From Cupriavidus neocaledonicus (lineage in GTDB: Bacteria > Pseudomonadota > Gammaproteobacteria > Burkholderiales > Burkholderiaceae): a stretch of DNA of 64,000 nt. The notes under the pieces are model-generated. The model saw only the letters and a list, made by a program, of their open reading frames with translations. It had not been told where the DNA came from and did not search any database. The stretch is from contig NZ_AQUR01000107.1 of the NCBI RefSeq assembly GCF_000372525.1, positions 310,001 through 374,000 of the forward strand, written 5' to 3'. Both the position numbers and the translations under genes were made by a program. Below are positions 1 through 9,346 of the stretch, piece after piece (the first letter of the stretch is position 1; each line of letters opens with the position of its first letter).

Positions 1-2369
1 GCATCGACCTGCTGCGCGGTCACGCCCAGGCGCGAGGCCGCGTCGCGGTCGATGATCACCGAGGTCTGCAGGCCCTTGTCGTTGGTGTCGGTGTCGATAT
101 CCTCGAGCCCCTTCAGGTTGGACAGCGCCGCGCGCACCTTGGGCTCCCACGCGCGCAGCACCTCGAGGTCGTCGGACTGCAGCGTGAACTGGTACTGCGA
201 ACTGCTCTGGCGCCCGCCCACGCGGATGTCCTGCACCGACTGCAGGAACAGGCTGGCGCCGGGCTCCTTGGCGAGCTTGCCGCGCAGCCGGGCGATGATG
301 GTGTCGGCCGATTCCTTGCGCTCCGACAGCGGCTTGAGCGTAACGAACATCTGCCCGGTATTGCGCTGCGAGCCGCCGGTAAAGCCGGTCACGTTGACCA
401 CCGCCGGGTCGGACTGGACGATCCTGATGAAGTTGTCGAGCTTGCCGCGCATGGCCTGGAACGAGGTAGCCTGGTCGGCGCGGATAAAGCCGATCAGCCG
501 CCCGGTGTCCTGCTGCGGGAAAAAGCCCTTGGGCACGATCACGTACAGGTACACGTTGAGCGCGATGGTGGCGATCAGCACCAGCCACACCAGCGGGCTG
601 AAGCGCAGCGCGGTGGACAGCGAGCGCGCGTAGCCGTCGTGCAGCCACTGGAACATGCGCTCGGTGGCGCGGAAGAAGCGTCCCTGCTGCTCACGTTCCA
701 CCGGCCGCAGCATGCGCGCGCACATCATCGGCGTGGTGGTCAGCGAGACCACCAGCGACACCAGGATCGCCACCGACAGCGTGATCGCGAATTCCTGGAA
801 CAGCCGGCCGACGATGCCGCCCATCATCAGCAGCGGAATGAACACCGCGATCAGCGACAGGCTCATCGACAGTACCGTGAAGCCCACTTCGCGCGCGCCG
901 CGCAGCGCCGCCGCGAGCGGCTTCATGCCGTCCTCGATATGGCGCGAGATATTCTCCAGCACCACGATGGCATCGTCGACGACGAAGCCGGTGGCGATGG
1001 TCAGCGCCATCAGCGACAGGTTGTTCAGCGAGAACCCGGCCAGGTACATCACCGAGAACGTGCCGATCAGCGACACCGGCACCGCCACGCTGGGGATCAG
1101 GGTGGCGCGCACGTTGCGCAGGAACACGAACACCACCATGATCACCAGCGCCACCGAGATCATCAGGGTGTGCTCGACCTCGCGCAGCGAGGCGCGGATG
1201 GTGGGGGTGCGGTCCATCATCACGTCCATCGAGATCGCCGCCGGGATCATCTTCTGCAGCTGCGGCAGCATCTCGTTGACGCGGTCGACGGTCTCGATGA
1301 TGTTGGCGCCGGGCGAGCGGTTCAGCACCAGCAGCACCGACGGCTTGCCGTTGGCCGAGCCGGCGTTGCGGATGTCCTGCACCGAATCGACGACGTTGGC
1401 GACATCGCGCAGCCGCACCGGCACCGCGAACGCATTCGGGCCGCTGGTGGCGCTGGTGCCGCCGGTGGCGCCGCTGGTGATGGTGGTGGTGCCGCTGCTG
1501 GTGGTCAGCGTGGTCACGGTGACGCCGTTGACCACCTTGGTGCTGACGCCGCCGCTGGCGGTGGCGTTGGCGGTGCTGGCGATCAGCGCCCCCGCCGACG
1601 CCGACGAGTACGTGCCCGGCGTGGCGTAGCGGATGATCAGCGGCATGTAGTCTTCCGCCTTCATCGCCTGGTCGTTGGCATAGACCTGCCAGTTGTTGCT
1701 GGCGTTCTCCAGCGTGCCCAGCGGCCGGTTGGCGTTGGTCGCGCTGATGGTGTTGCGCACGTCCTCGAGCGAGATGCCGTAGTTGTTGAGCGCGGTCGGG
1801 TTCAGCTCGACCCGCACCGCCGGCAGCGAGGCGCCGCCGATGGTGACCTGGCCCACGCCTTCGACCTGCGACAGCTTCTGCGCCAGGATGGTCGAGGCCG
1901 CGTCGTACAACTGCCCGCGCGTCATGGTCGGCGAGGTCAGCGCGATGATCATGATCGGCGCGTCGGCCGGGTTGACCTTGCGGTAGGTCGGGTTGTTGGG
2001 CAGGCTGGTCGGCAGCGTCGCGCGCGAGGCGTTGATGGCGGCCTGCACGTCGCGCGCGGCGCCGTCGATATTGCGCGACAGGTCGAACTGCAGCGTCACG
2101 CGGGTCGAGCCCAGCGAGCTGCTGGAGGTGATCTCGGTCACGCCGGCGATGGCGCCGAGCGCGCGCTCCAGCGGCGTGGCCACGGTGGCGGCCATGGTTT
2201 CCGGGCTGGCGCCGGGCAGCGACGCCGATACCGAAATGGTCGGGAAGTCCACCTGCGGCAGCGGCGATACCGGCAGCAGCCGCAGCGCCGCGAGGCCCGC
2301 CAGCAGGATGCCGAGCGTCAGCAGCGCGGTCGCGACCGGGCGGTGGATGAAGGCGGCCGAAAGATTCAT
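1..2369 (-). CDS. mdtC: RND efflux inner-membrane transporter, MdtC-like (C-terminus beyond window)
   Basis: This is a proton-driven inner-membrane pump subunit of a tripartite drug efflux system. It starts MNLSAAFIHRPVATALL at an ATG two bases after the mdtB stop, so the two are translationally coupled. About 789 codons are present against a usual 1,025-1,050, and the end lies outside the window. Visible HAE1-RND features are the N-terminal TM1, the porter-domain text DAPIMIIALTS, and the TM4 segment GFVVDDAIVVLENI with the paired Asp of the proton relay. Similarity to the MdtC/MdtB group is strong. One oddity: between DYMPLIIRYA and VPVRLRDVA, where relatives have only a few residues, lie roughly 60 extra residues rich in Ser, Thr, Ala and Gly (about 1435-1625). 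The outer-membrane channel gene may follow outside the window. Confidence 0.93.
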   Translation of the reverse strand, partial: MNLSAAFIHRPVATALLTLGILLAGLAALRLLPVSPLPQVDFPTISVSASLPGASPETMAATVATPLERALGAIAGVTEITSSSSLGSTRVTLQFDLSRNIDGAARDVQAAINASRATLPTSLPNNPTYRKVNPADAPIMIIALTSPTMTRGQLYDAASTILAQKLSQVEGVGQVTIGGASLPAVRVELNPTALNNYGISLEDVRNTISATNANRPLGTLENASNNWQVYANDQAMKAEDYMPLIIRYATPGTYSSASAGALIASTANATASGGVSTKVVNGVTVTTLTTSSGTTTITSGATGGTSATSGPNAFAVPVRLRDVANVVDSVQDIRNAGSANGKPSVLLVLNRSPGANIIETVDRVNEMLPQLQKMIPAAISMDVMMDRTPTIRASLREVEHTLMISVALVIMVVFVFLRNVRATLIPSVAVPVSLIGTFSVMYLAGFSLNNLSLMALTIATGFVVDDAIVVLENISRHIEDGMKPLAAALRGAREVGFTVLSMSLSLIAVFIPLLMMGGIVGRLFQEFAITLSVAILVSLVVSLTTTPMMCARMLRPVEREQQGRFFRATERMFQWLHDGYARSLSTALRFSPLVWLVLIATIALNVYLYVIVPKGFFPQQDTGRLIGFIRADQATSFQAMRGKLDNFIRIVQSDPAVVNVTGFTGGSQRNTGQMFVTLKPLSERKESADTIIARLRGKLAKEPGASLFLQSVQDIRVGGRQSSSQYQFTLQSDDLEVLRAWEPKVRAALSNLKGLEDIDTDTNDKGLQTSVIIDRDAASRLGVTAQQVD

Positions 2370-2371
2370 GC

Positions 2372-5300
2372 TCAGACCGGCTCCTCGCCCGTGCCGCCTT
2401 CCTCCGGATCGCCGAAGCGGCGCTTGCGCCAGCCCTTCACGCGCGTCGCCACGCGGTCGAAGGCCAGGTAGATCACCGGCGTGGTGAACAGCGTCAGCAC
2501 CTGGCTCACCAGCAGGCCGCCCACCATGGTCACGCCCAGCGGCTGGCGCAGCTCGCTGCCGATGCCGGAGCCCAGCATCAGCGGGAGCGCCGCCAGCAAT
2601 GCCGCCATGGTGGTCATCAGGATCGGGCGGAAGCGCAGCAGGCAGGCCTGGAAGATCGCGTCGCGCGGGGTCATGCCCTGCTCGCGCTCGGCCTCGAGCG
2701 CGAAGTCGATCATCATGATCGCGTTCTTCTTGACGATGCCGATCAGCAGGATGATGCCGATGATGGCGATGATGCCCAGGTCCTGCCCCGCCACCAGCAG
2801 CGCCAGCAGCGCGCCGACGCCGGCCGACGGCAGCGTCGACAGGATCGTGACCGGGTGGATGGTGCTTTCATACAGCACGCCCAGCACGATATACATGGTC
2901 ACCACCGCGGCCAGGATCAGCCACAGCGTGTTCGACAGCGACGCGCGGAACGCCAGCGCCGCGCCCTGGAAGCTGGTCTGCATCGAGATCGGCAGGCCCA
3001 GCTCCTGCTCGACCCGGGTGATCTTGTCGACTGCCGCGCCCAGCGATTCGCCCGGCGCCAGGTTGAACGAGATCGTCGCCGCGGGAAACTGGCCCTGGTG
3101 GTTGATCACCAGCGGCCCGGTGCGCTCGGTGATGCGCGCGAACGCGCCCAGCGGCACCTGTCCGCCGGACGAGGACGGCAGGCGCAGCTCGGCCAGCGCT
3201 TGCGGGCTGGTGCGGAATTCCGGCATGGTCTCGAGCACCACGCGGTACTGGCTCGACTGCGTGAAGATGGTCGACACCAGCCGCTGGCCGAAGGCGCTGT
3301 ACAGCGCGCTGTCGATCACCGCGGTGGTGATGCCGAAACGCGCCGCGGCGTCGCGGTCGATATCGACATAGGCGCGCAGGCCGTTGTTCTGCTGGTCGCT
3401 GGTGACATCGCGCAGTTCGGGCTCCTGGCGCAGGCGCTCGACCAGCTTCGGCACCCAAGTCGCCAGCGTCGCGGGATCGGGATCTTCCACCGTGAACTGG
3501 TACTGCGTGCGCGCGACCTTGTCCTCGATGGTCAGGTCCTGCACCGGCTGCGTGAACAGCGACACGCCGCCAAGGCTCTGCACCGACTGCTGCAGGCGCT
3601 GCGTGACCACGTCGATGGGATCGCGCTCGCCCTTGGGCTTGAGGTTGATCAGCATGCGCCCGGCGTTGAGCGTGGTGTTGCTGCCATCGACGCCGATGAA
3701 CGACGACAGGCTGGCCACCGCCGGGTCCTGCATCACCACCTTGGCCACTGCCTCCTGCTTGCGCGCCATGGCGCTGAACGAGGTGGTCTGCGCGGCCTCG
3801 GTGATGCCCTGGATCACGCCGGTGTCCTGCACCGGGAAGAAGCCCTTGGGCACCAGCAGGTAGAGCAGCACGGTCAGCGCCAGCGTGGCCACCGCCACCA
3901 CCAGTGTTGCCTTCTGGCGGTCGAGCACCCACTCCAGGCCACGGCCGTAGCGCTCGATCACGTTGTCGAAGAAGCGGCCGGTGGCGCGGTGGAAGCGTGA
4001 CAGCTTTTCCTCCGGCACGTGGTGCAGCAACCGTGCGCACATCATCGGCGTAAGCGTCAGCGACACCACCGCCGAGATCAGGATCGACACCGCCAGCGTG
4101 ATCGCGAACTCTCGGAACAGCCGGCCGACCACGTCGCCCATGAACAGCAGCGGGATCAGCACCGCCACCAGCGAGAAGGTCAGCGAGATGATGGTGAAGC
4201 CAATCTGCTTCGAGCCCTTGAGCGCCGCCTGCATCGGCGAGTCGCCTTTCTCGATGTAGCGCATGATGTTCTCGATCATCACGATCGCATCGTCGACGAC
4301 GAAGCCGGTGGCAATGGTCAGCGCCATCAGCGTCAGGTTGTTGATCGAGAACCCGGACAGGTACATCACGCCGAAGGTGCCGACCAGCGACAGCGGTACC
4401 GCCACCCCGGGGATGATGGTGGCGGGGATATTGCGCAGGAACAGGAAGATCACCAGCACCACCAGCGCGATCGCCAGCAGCAGCTCGAACTGCACGTCTT
4501 CCACTGAAGCGCGGATGGTGGTGGTGCGGTCGGTCAGCAGCTGCACGTGCACCGACGCCGGCAGCGCGTTCTGCAGCTGCGGCAGCAGCGCCTTGATGCG
4601 GTCGACCACCTCGATCACGTTGGCGCCGGGCTGGCGCTGGATGTTCAGCACGATCGCGGGCTTGTCGTTGGCCCACGCGGCCAGCCGGCTGTTCTCGGGG
4701 CCGTCGACGATCTCGGCGACGTCGGTGATGCGGATCGGCGCGCCGTTCTTGTAGCCCAGGATGATCTGGCGGTACTCGTCGGCCGAGCGCAGCTGGTCGT
4801 TGGCGTCGATGGTCGAGGCGCGTTGCGGGCCGTCGAAGCTGCCCTTGGCACCGTTGACGTTGGATGCGCCGATGGCGGTGCGCAGGTCGTCGATCGACAT
4901 GCCCAGCGACGCCAGCGCGGCCGGATTGGCCTGGATGCGCACCGCGGGACGCTGGCCGCCGCTGATGGTGACCAGGCCCACGCCCTGGATCTGCGAGATC
5001 TTCTGCGCCACGCGCGTATCGACCATGTCCTGCAGCTTGGGCAGCGGCATGGTGTCGGAGGTCATGGCGATGGTCATGATCGGCGCATCCGCCGGGTTGA
5101 CCTTGCTGTAGACCGGCGGCATCGGCAGGTCGGACGGCAGCAGGTTGCTGCCGGCGTTGATGGCGGCCTGCACCTCCTGCTCGGCCACGTCCAGCGGCAG
5201 CGTCAGCTCGAACTGCAGTGTGATCACCGACGCGCCGCCGGACGAGGACGACGACATCTGCTTCAGGCCCGGCATCTGGCCGAACTGGCGCTCCAGCGGC

Positions 5301-5494
5301 GCGGTGACCGACGAGGTCATCACGTCCGGGCTGGCGCCGGGGTAGAGCGTGGTGACCTGGATGGTGGGATAGTCGACCTCGGGCAGCGCCGACAGCGGCA
5401 GCAGCCGGTAGGCCACCAGCCCGGACAGCAGGATGGCCAGCATCAGCAGCGCCGTCGCGACCGGGCGCTCGATGAAGAGGCGGGACGGGTTCAT
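2372..5494 (-). CDS. mdtB: RND efflux inner-membrane transporter, MdtB-like
   Basis: A full-length 1,040-residue HAE1-family RND pump, the first of two pump subunits in this operon. In E. coli MdtB and MdtC form a B2C heterotrimer, and the paralogue directly downstream suggests the same here. The N-terminus MNPSRLFIERPVATALL is the canonical TM1. TM4 carries GFVVDDAIVMIENIMRYIEKG-type text with the relay Asp pair, and the second half repeats the fold (GIVKKNAIMMIDFAL). At the position of the Ser/Thr-rich insert in the partner it has only the normal short linker (GYKNGAPIRITDVAE). It starts 9 bases after mdtA. The acidic tail DPEEGGTGEEPV is unremarkable. Confidence 0.95.
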   Translation of the reverse strand: MNPSRLFIERPVATALLMLAILLSGLVAYRLLPLSALPEVDYPTIQVTTLYPGASPDVMTSSVTAPLERQFGQMPGLKQMSSSSSGGASVITLQFELTLPLDVAEQEVQAAINAGSNLLPSDLPMPPVYSKVNPADAPIMTIAMTSDTMPLPKLQDMVDTRVAQKISQIQGVGLVTISGGQRPAVRIQANPAALASLGMSIDDLRTAIGASNVNGAKGSFDGPQRASTIDANDQLRSADEYRQIILGYKNGAPIRITDVAEIVDGPENSRLAAWANDKPAIVLNIQRQPGANVIEVVDRIKALLPQLQNALPASVHVQLLTDRTTTIRASVEDVQFELLLAIALVVLVIFLFLRNIPATIIPGVAVPLSLVGTFGVMYLSGFSINNLTLMALTIATGFVVDDAIVMIENIMRYIEKGDSPMQAALKGSKQIGFTIISLTFSLVAVLIPLLFMGDVVGRLFREFAITLAVSILISAVVSLTLTPMMCARLLHHVPEEKLSRFHRATGRFFDNVIERYGRGLEWVLDRQKATLVVAVATLALTVLLYLLVPKGFFPVQDTGVIQGITEAAQTTSFSAMARKQEAVAKVVMQDPAVASLSSFIGVDGSNTTLNAGRMLINLKPKGERDPIDVVTQRLQQSVQSLGGVSLFTQPVQDLTIEDKVARTQYQFTVEDPDPATLATWVPKLVERLRQEPELRDVTSDQQNNGLRAYVDIDRDAAARFGITTAVIDSALYSAFGQRLVSTIFTQSSQYRVVLETMPEFRTSPQALAELRLPSSSGGQVPLGAFARITERTGPLVINHQGQFPAATISFNLAPGESLGAAVDKITRVEQELGLPISMQTSFQGAALAFRASLSNTLWLILAAVVTMYIVLGVLYESTIHPVTILSTLPSAGVGALLALLVAGQDLGIIAIIGIILLIGIVKKNAIMMIDFALEAEREQGMTPRDAIFQACLLRFRPILMTTMAALLAALPLMLGSGIGSELRQPLGVTMVGGLLVSQVLTLFTTPVIYLAFDRVATRVKGWRKRRFGDPEEGGTGEEPV

Positions 5495-5503
5495 GCGGCG
5501 TCC

Positions 5504-6928
5504 TTACTGCTGCGGCGCGCGCGCGGCCGGTGCGCTGGCGCCGGCGTCGCGGCGGCGGCGTTCGCCTTGCGGTGCCGAAGCGCCTGCCGCGCCGGCATCG
5601 GCCTGCGCATTGCTGGCACCGCCTGTACCGTCGCGATGGCGCCGCCCGCGCGCGCGCGGCTGGCTGGCCGGCACCACCGCGGCGGCGCGCGCGGCCGGAT
5701 CGACGGTCTCGACCGTCATGCCTTCCTTGAGCCGGTCGGCGCCGTCGACCACCACGCGCTGGCCCGGCGCCAGGCCACCGAGCACCGCGGTGCGGCTGCC
5801 GTCGCCGGGGCCCAGCGTGACCACCTGCACCTTGACCTGGCTGGCCTCGTCCACGGTATAGACGAAGGTGCCCTGCTGGCCGCGCTGGATCGCCGCCACC
5901 GGGATCACGGTGGCGTCCCGGAGCGTGTCGACGCGGGTGCGCACGTTGACGAACTGGTTGGGGAACAGCATGCCGTCGGCGTTGGGAAAGACCGCCTTGA
6001 GCTTGACCGTGCCGGTGGTGGTGTCGATCTGGTTGTCGGTGGTCAGCAGCTCGCCTTCGCCGAGCTGGTTGCGCACCTGGCGGTCCCAGGCCTGCACCGG
6101 CAGCTTCTCGCCGGCGTTGAGCTTCTTCAGCACCGATGGCAGGTTGTCCTCGGGGATGGTGTACATCACCGCGATCGGCTGGATCTGCGTGATCAGCGCG
6201 ATGCCGTTGGTGTCGCTGGTGTTGACGATATTGCCGGGGTCGACCTGGCGCAGGCCGATGCGGCCCGACACCGGCGCCACGATCTTTGTATAGCCCAGCT
6301 GCAGGCGCGCGTTGGCAACGTTGCCCTGGTCGGTCTTGACCACGCCTTCATACTGGCGCACCAGCGCGTCCTGGGTATCGACCTGCTGCTTGGAGATCGA
6401 GTCCTGGCCCAGCAGGGTGCGGTAGCGCTGCTGGTCCAGCCGCGCGTTCTGCAGCAGCGCCTGGTCGCGCGCCAGCTGCCCCACGGCCTGGTCGAGCGCG
6501 GCCTGGAACGGGCGCGGGTCGATCTCGGCCAGCACGTCGCCGGCCTTGACCATCTGGCCTTCCCTGAACAGCACCTTGAGCAGCGGGCCGGACACCTGCG
6601 CGCGCACGGTCACGTTGGAGACCGGCGTTACGTTGCCGAGCCCGTTCAGGACCACGTCCATGTCGCGCTGGACCGCGGTGGCGACCACCACCGGCGAGCG
6701 CGGCATGCCGGCACGACCGCCCGGACCTCCCGCCGCGGGTCCGCTGGCGCCGCCGGGACCCGCCGCGGCGCCTTTGGTGGCGTCGCCGCGGTGCGCATAC
6801 CAGTACCAGCCGCCCCCGGCCAGCAGCAGCACCAGCAGCCCGGCATAGAGCCGGCGCCGGTGCCTGCGCGGCGGGCGCGAAGACGGGGAGGGGGAGGGGT
6901 TAGGTTGGCCTTGTTCGGGGTTGGACAT
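5504..6928 (-). CDS. mdtA: RND periplasmic adaptor (membrane fusion protein), MdtA-like
   Basis: The 474-residue periplasmic adaptor that links the RND pump to an outer-membrane channel. The start chosen is MSNPEQGQPNPS. It is followed by a basic stretch and one membrane anchor (about residues 27-43, LYAGLLVLLLAGGGWYWY), then a Gly/Ala/Pro-rich linker. The lipoyl/barrel-sandwich half-motifs are VRAQVSGPLLKVLFREGQ and APVSGRIGLRQVDPG, with an alpha-hairpin between them. The beta-barrel and membrane-proximal domains follow. The C-terminal 70 residues are low complexity (Ala/Arg/Gly/Gln), longer than in E. coli MdtA. It is the first gene of the mdtABC operon and is divergent from the two-component system. 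Confidence 0.93.
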   Translation of the reverse strand: MSNPEQGQPNPSPSPSSRPPRRHRRRLYAGLLVLLLAGGGWYWYAHRGDATKGAAAGPGGASGPAAGGPGGRAGMPRSPVVVATAVQRDMDVVLNGLGNVTPVSNVTVRAQVSGPLLKVLFREGQMVKAGDVLAEIDPRPFQAALDQAVGQLARDQALLQNARLDQQRYRTLLGQDSISKQQVDTQDALVRQYEGVVKTDQGNVANARLQLGYTKIVAPVSGRIGLRQVDPGNIVNTSDTNGIALITQIQPIAVMYTIPEDNLPSVLKKLNAGEKLPVQAWDRQVRNQLGEGELLTTDNQIDTTTGTVKLKAVFPNADGMLFPNQFVNVRTRVDTLRDATVIPVAAIQRGQQGTFVYTVDEASQVKVQVVTLGPGDGSRTAVLGGLAPGQRVVVDGADRLKEGMTVETVDPAARAAAVVPASQPRARGRRHRDGTGGASNAQADAGAAGASAPQGERRRRDAGASAPAARAPQQ

Positions 6929-7261
6929 GTCCGCAATCCTGGGAACGGTGCGCGCGGCGCACCGTCGTGTTCTGCTGGCAAGTGACGATGCCGCAGTATG
7001 CCGCATCGCCATGGGCGCCGGCCGGCCTGGCGGGCAGCCGCGCAAGGGCCGCCGGCGTGCCGGCGCGTGCCGGGCGGCGCGCATGGGGCGGCGCTGACGG
7101 CAAGTCATGCGGCAAGGATAATGTGCGGGCGCGGACGCCCGTATTTCGGCGCCCGGCCGATTTATTACAGAGGATTACCAGGACCCCGCGTGTAACCTGC
7201 GGAAACAAAACCGTCCGGCCCCGCCGGCGCATGTGGCGCCGGCGCTGACTATCATGTGCCT
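6929..7261. promoter_or_regulatory. Divergent control region between mdtABC and the response regulator gene
   Basis: These 333 bases carry no convincing gene. Near the regulator side, ATTAC occurs at 7164-7168 and again at 7174-7178, a 10-base direct repeat in a locally AT-rich patch, with TGTAAC at 7191-7196. Direct repeats one helical turn apart are the usual operator form for OmpR-type regulators, so this is a plausible site for the adjacent regulator to act on itself and on mdtABC. That link is inference. The rest is GC-rich with CCGGCG-type inverted repeats. Confidence 0.45.
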
Positions 7262-8005
7262 ATGCGAACCAACCAGCCTACCCAGATCCTCGTCGTCGAC
7301 GATGATCCCGAACTGCGCGACCTGTTGCGCGAGTACCTGACCCAGCAGGGCTTCGCGGTCTCGGTGATGCATGACGGCGATGGCCTGCAGGCGCGCCTGG
7401 AGCGCGAGCGGCCGGCGCTGATCGTGCTGGACCTGATGATGCCCAAGGTCGACGGCCTGACCGCGCTGCGCAACCTGCGCGCCCGCAACGACGATATCCC
7501 GGTGATCCTGCTCACCGCCCGCAGCGACGAGATCGACCGCATCGTCGGCCTCGAGATCGGCGCCGACGACTACCTCGGCAAGCCGTTCTCGCCGCGCGAG
7601 CTGCTGGCGCGCATCAACGCCGTGCTGCGCCGCAAGCTGGCGCGCCCGGCGGCGGCGCCCGAGGACCGCGAGTCGGTCGCGTTCGGCCCGTTCCGCGTCA
7701 ACTTCCGCCAGCGCACGCTGACGCGTACCGGCCAGGCGCTGTCGATCAGCGATACCGAGTTCGCGCTGCTCAAGCTGCTGCTGATGCATCCGCTCGAAGT
7801 GCTGTCGCGCGAGCGCATCGTCGAGCTGATGTACGGCAGCGCCAGCGGCATCAGCGACCGCGGCATCGACGTGCAGATCTGGCGCCTGCGCCGGCTGCTG
7901 GACGAGGACGCGCAGCGCCCGCGCTATATCCAGACCGTGCGCGGGCGCGGCTACACCTTCGTGCCCGACGAAGCGGAAGAGATTCCCGCGGGCCTCCCCG
8001 AATAA
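7262..8005 (+). CDS. OmpR-family response regulator
   Basis: A 247-residue two-component response regulator. The N-terminal receiver domain has the acidic cluster VVDDDPE, the phospho-acceptor region VLDLMMPKVDG, the switch Thr in ILLTARS and the Lys in YLGKPFSPREL. The C-terminal winged helix (SISDTEFALLKLLL through YIQTVRGRGYTFVPD) is of the OmpR/PhoB type. A GTG six bases upstream could also serve as start; the ATG (MRTNQPTQ) aligns better with the family. The gene is divergent from mdtABC and 50 bases ahead of a histidine kinase. By analogy with BaeSR-mdtABC it probably controls the efflux pump; the inducing signal is unknown. Confidence 0.93.
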   Translation: MRTNQPTQILVVDDDPELRDLLREYLTQQGFAVSVMHDGDGLQARLERERPALIVLDLMMPKVDGLTALRNLRARNDDIPVILLTARSDEIDRIVGLEIGADDYLGKPFSPRELLARINAVLRRKLARPAAAPEDRESVAFGPFRVNFRQRTLTRTGQALSISDTEFALLKLLLMHPLEVLSRERIVELMYGSASGISDRGIDVQIWRLRRLLDEDAQRPRYIQTVRGRGYTFVPDEAEEIPAGLPE

Positions 8006-8055
8006 CCCGGCGCCGGCGCCCCGAATGACCTGGCGCCACCAGGACCTGCTTGCCG

Positions 8056-9327
8056 ATGAAGTTGCGACGTATCGATACCCTGTTCGGCCGCATTGCGCTG
8101 CTGATCGCCGCGGTGCTGGTGATCAGCCATTTCTCGTGGCTGGCGATCCTGCGCATGGACCGGCGCCAGCAGCAGGTCGACTATTCGGTGGAGCAGATGC
8201 TGTTCCAGCTCGACAGCATCGAGCGCGCGCTCGATGCGCGGCCGCCCGCCAGGCTGCCCAGCCTGGTGGAAACCGCCAACACCGCCGATGCCGACGAGCA
8301 CGCCACCGCGCCCAAGGGCGGGCGCTCGCGCCGGCTGGTGGAGCAGTTCATCAGCCGGCTGCCGCAAGGCACCGAGATCCGGCTGGAAGACGAGACCACG
8401 CCGCGCATCTGGATCAAGCTGCCGAGCCGCGCCGACTGGATCGCGATGCCGATTCTTTGGGTCCACAATCCGCCGCCGGACAACCGGCTGGTGCCGGGGG
8501 TGATGCTGGTGGTGGGCGTGGCGATCGTGTTTGCCGTGCTGATCGCCTGGCAGATCCAGCGCCCGGTGCGCGACATGGCCAACGCGGCCGCGCTGCTGTC
8601 GCGCCAGCACGCCGTGCCACCGCTGCGCGAGCGCGGCCCGCACGAGCTGCGCCAGCTGATCGAGCGCTTCAACCGCATGGTGGCCGACCTCGCGCGCATC
8701 GACCAGGAGCGCAACACCATGCTGGCCGGCATCGCCCATGACCTGAAGACGCCGCTGGCGCGGCTGCGCCTGCGTGCCGAGATGCTGGCCGATCCCAAGG
8801 CCGCCGCGGGAGTCACGCGCGACGTCGATTCGATGGCGGCTATCGTCGAGCAGTTCCTGAGCTTCGCGCAGACCAGCGAGTCGACCGCGCGGCCGGTGCC
8901 GGTGGACCGGCGCGTCAACGAGCTGGCCGCGTCGCTGGCCGAGCAGGAGCGCCAGGTGGTGCTGTCGCTGGGCGCGGGCGAGGGCTTCCGCATGATCGCC
9001 ACGCAGCTGGACCGCATCGTCGGCAACCTGGTCGACAACGCCTACGCCTATGGCAAGCCGCCGGTCTGCATCGCGACCTCGCGCACGCCGGACGGCTACA
9101 TGCTGGTGGTCGAAGACCAGGGCGACGGCATTGCCGACGACGACAAGGAACGCGCCACGCTGCCGTTCGTGCGGCTGGATCCGGCGCGCGGCGGCAATGC
9201 GCATTCCGGTCTGGGGCTGGCGATCGTCGACCGGCTGGTGCGGCAGGCGGGGGGCAAGCTCAACCTGGTGAATGCCGAGGGGGGCGGGCTGCGGGTGGAG
9301 ATGGTGTTTGGAGCGGCCACGGTCTGA
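8056..9327 (+). CDS. EnvZ-like sensor histidine kinase
   Basis: A 423-residue membrane histidine kinase, partner of the upstream regulator. TM1 is at about residues 10-30 (IALLIAAVLVISHFSWL). A short periplasmic sensor of about 115 residues follows, then TM2 (VPGVMLVVGVAIVFAVLIAW) and a HAMP linker. The H-box is GIAHDLKTPLARLRLR (phospho-acceptor His), the N-box is IVGNLVDNAYAYG, and the G-boxes are DQGDGIAD and GLGLAIVDRL. All catalytic motifs are intact. The small periplasmic domain is typical of EnvZ-type sensors. The start chosen is MKLRRIDTLFG; an in-frame TTG six bases earlier is less likely. Confidence 0.93.
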   Translation: MKLRRIDTLFGRIALLIAAVLVISHFSWLAILRMDRRQQQVDYSVEQMLFQLDSIERALDARPPARLPSLVETANTADADEHATAPKGGRSRRLVEQFISRLPQGTEIRLEDETTPRIWIKLPSRADWIAMPILWVHNPPPDNRLVPGVMLVVGVAIVFAVLIAWQIQRPVRDMANAAALLSRQHAVPPLRERGPHELRQLIERFNRMVADLARIDQERNTMLAGIAHDLKTPLARLRLRAEMLADPKAAAGVTRDVDSMAAIVEQFLSFAQTSESTARPVPVDRRVNELAASLAEQERQVVLSLGAGEGFRMIATQLDRIVGNLVDNAYAYGKPPVCIATSRTPDGYMLVVEDQGDGIADDDKERATLPFVRLDPARGGNAHSGLGLAIVDRLVRQAGGKLNLVNAEGGGLRVEMVFGAATV

Positions 9328-9346
9328 CGACCCCGCTGGTTTGCTT

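Noticed and set aside
639..2471. Long open frames opposite the RND genes (for example 639-2471 plus, 2868-4676, 4547-6985)
   Set aside because: They are Arg/Ala/His/Gln-rich shadows of the high-GC RND genes on the other strand, with no domain or signal-peptide logic.
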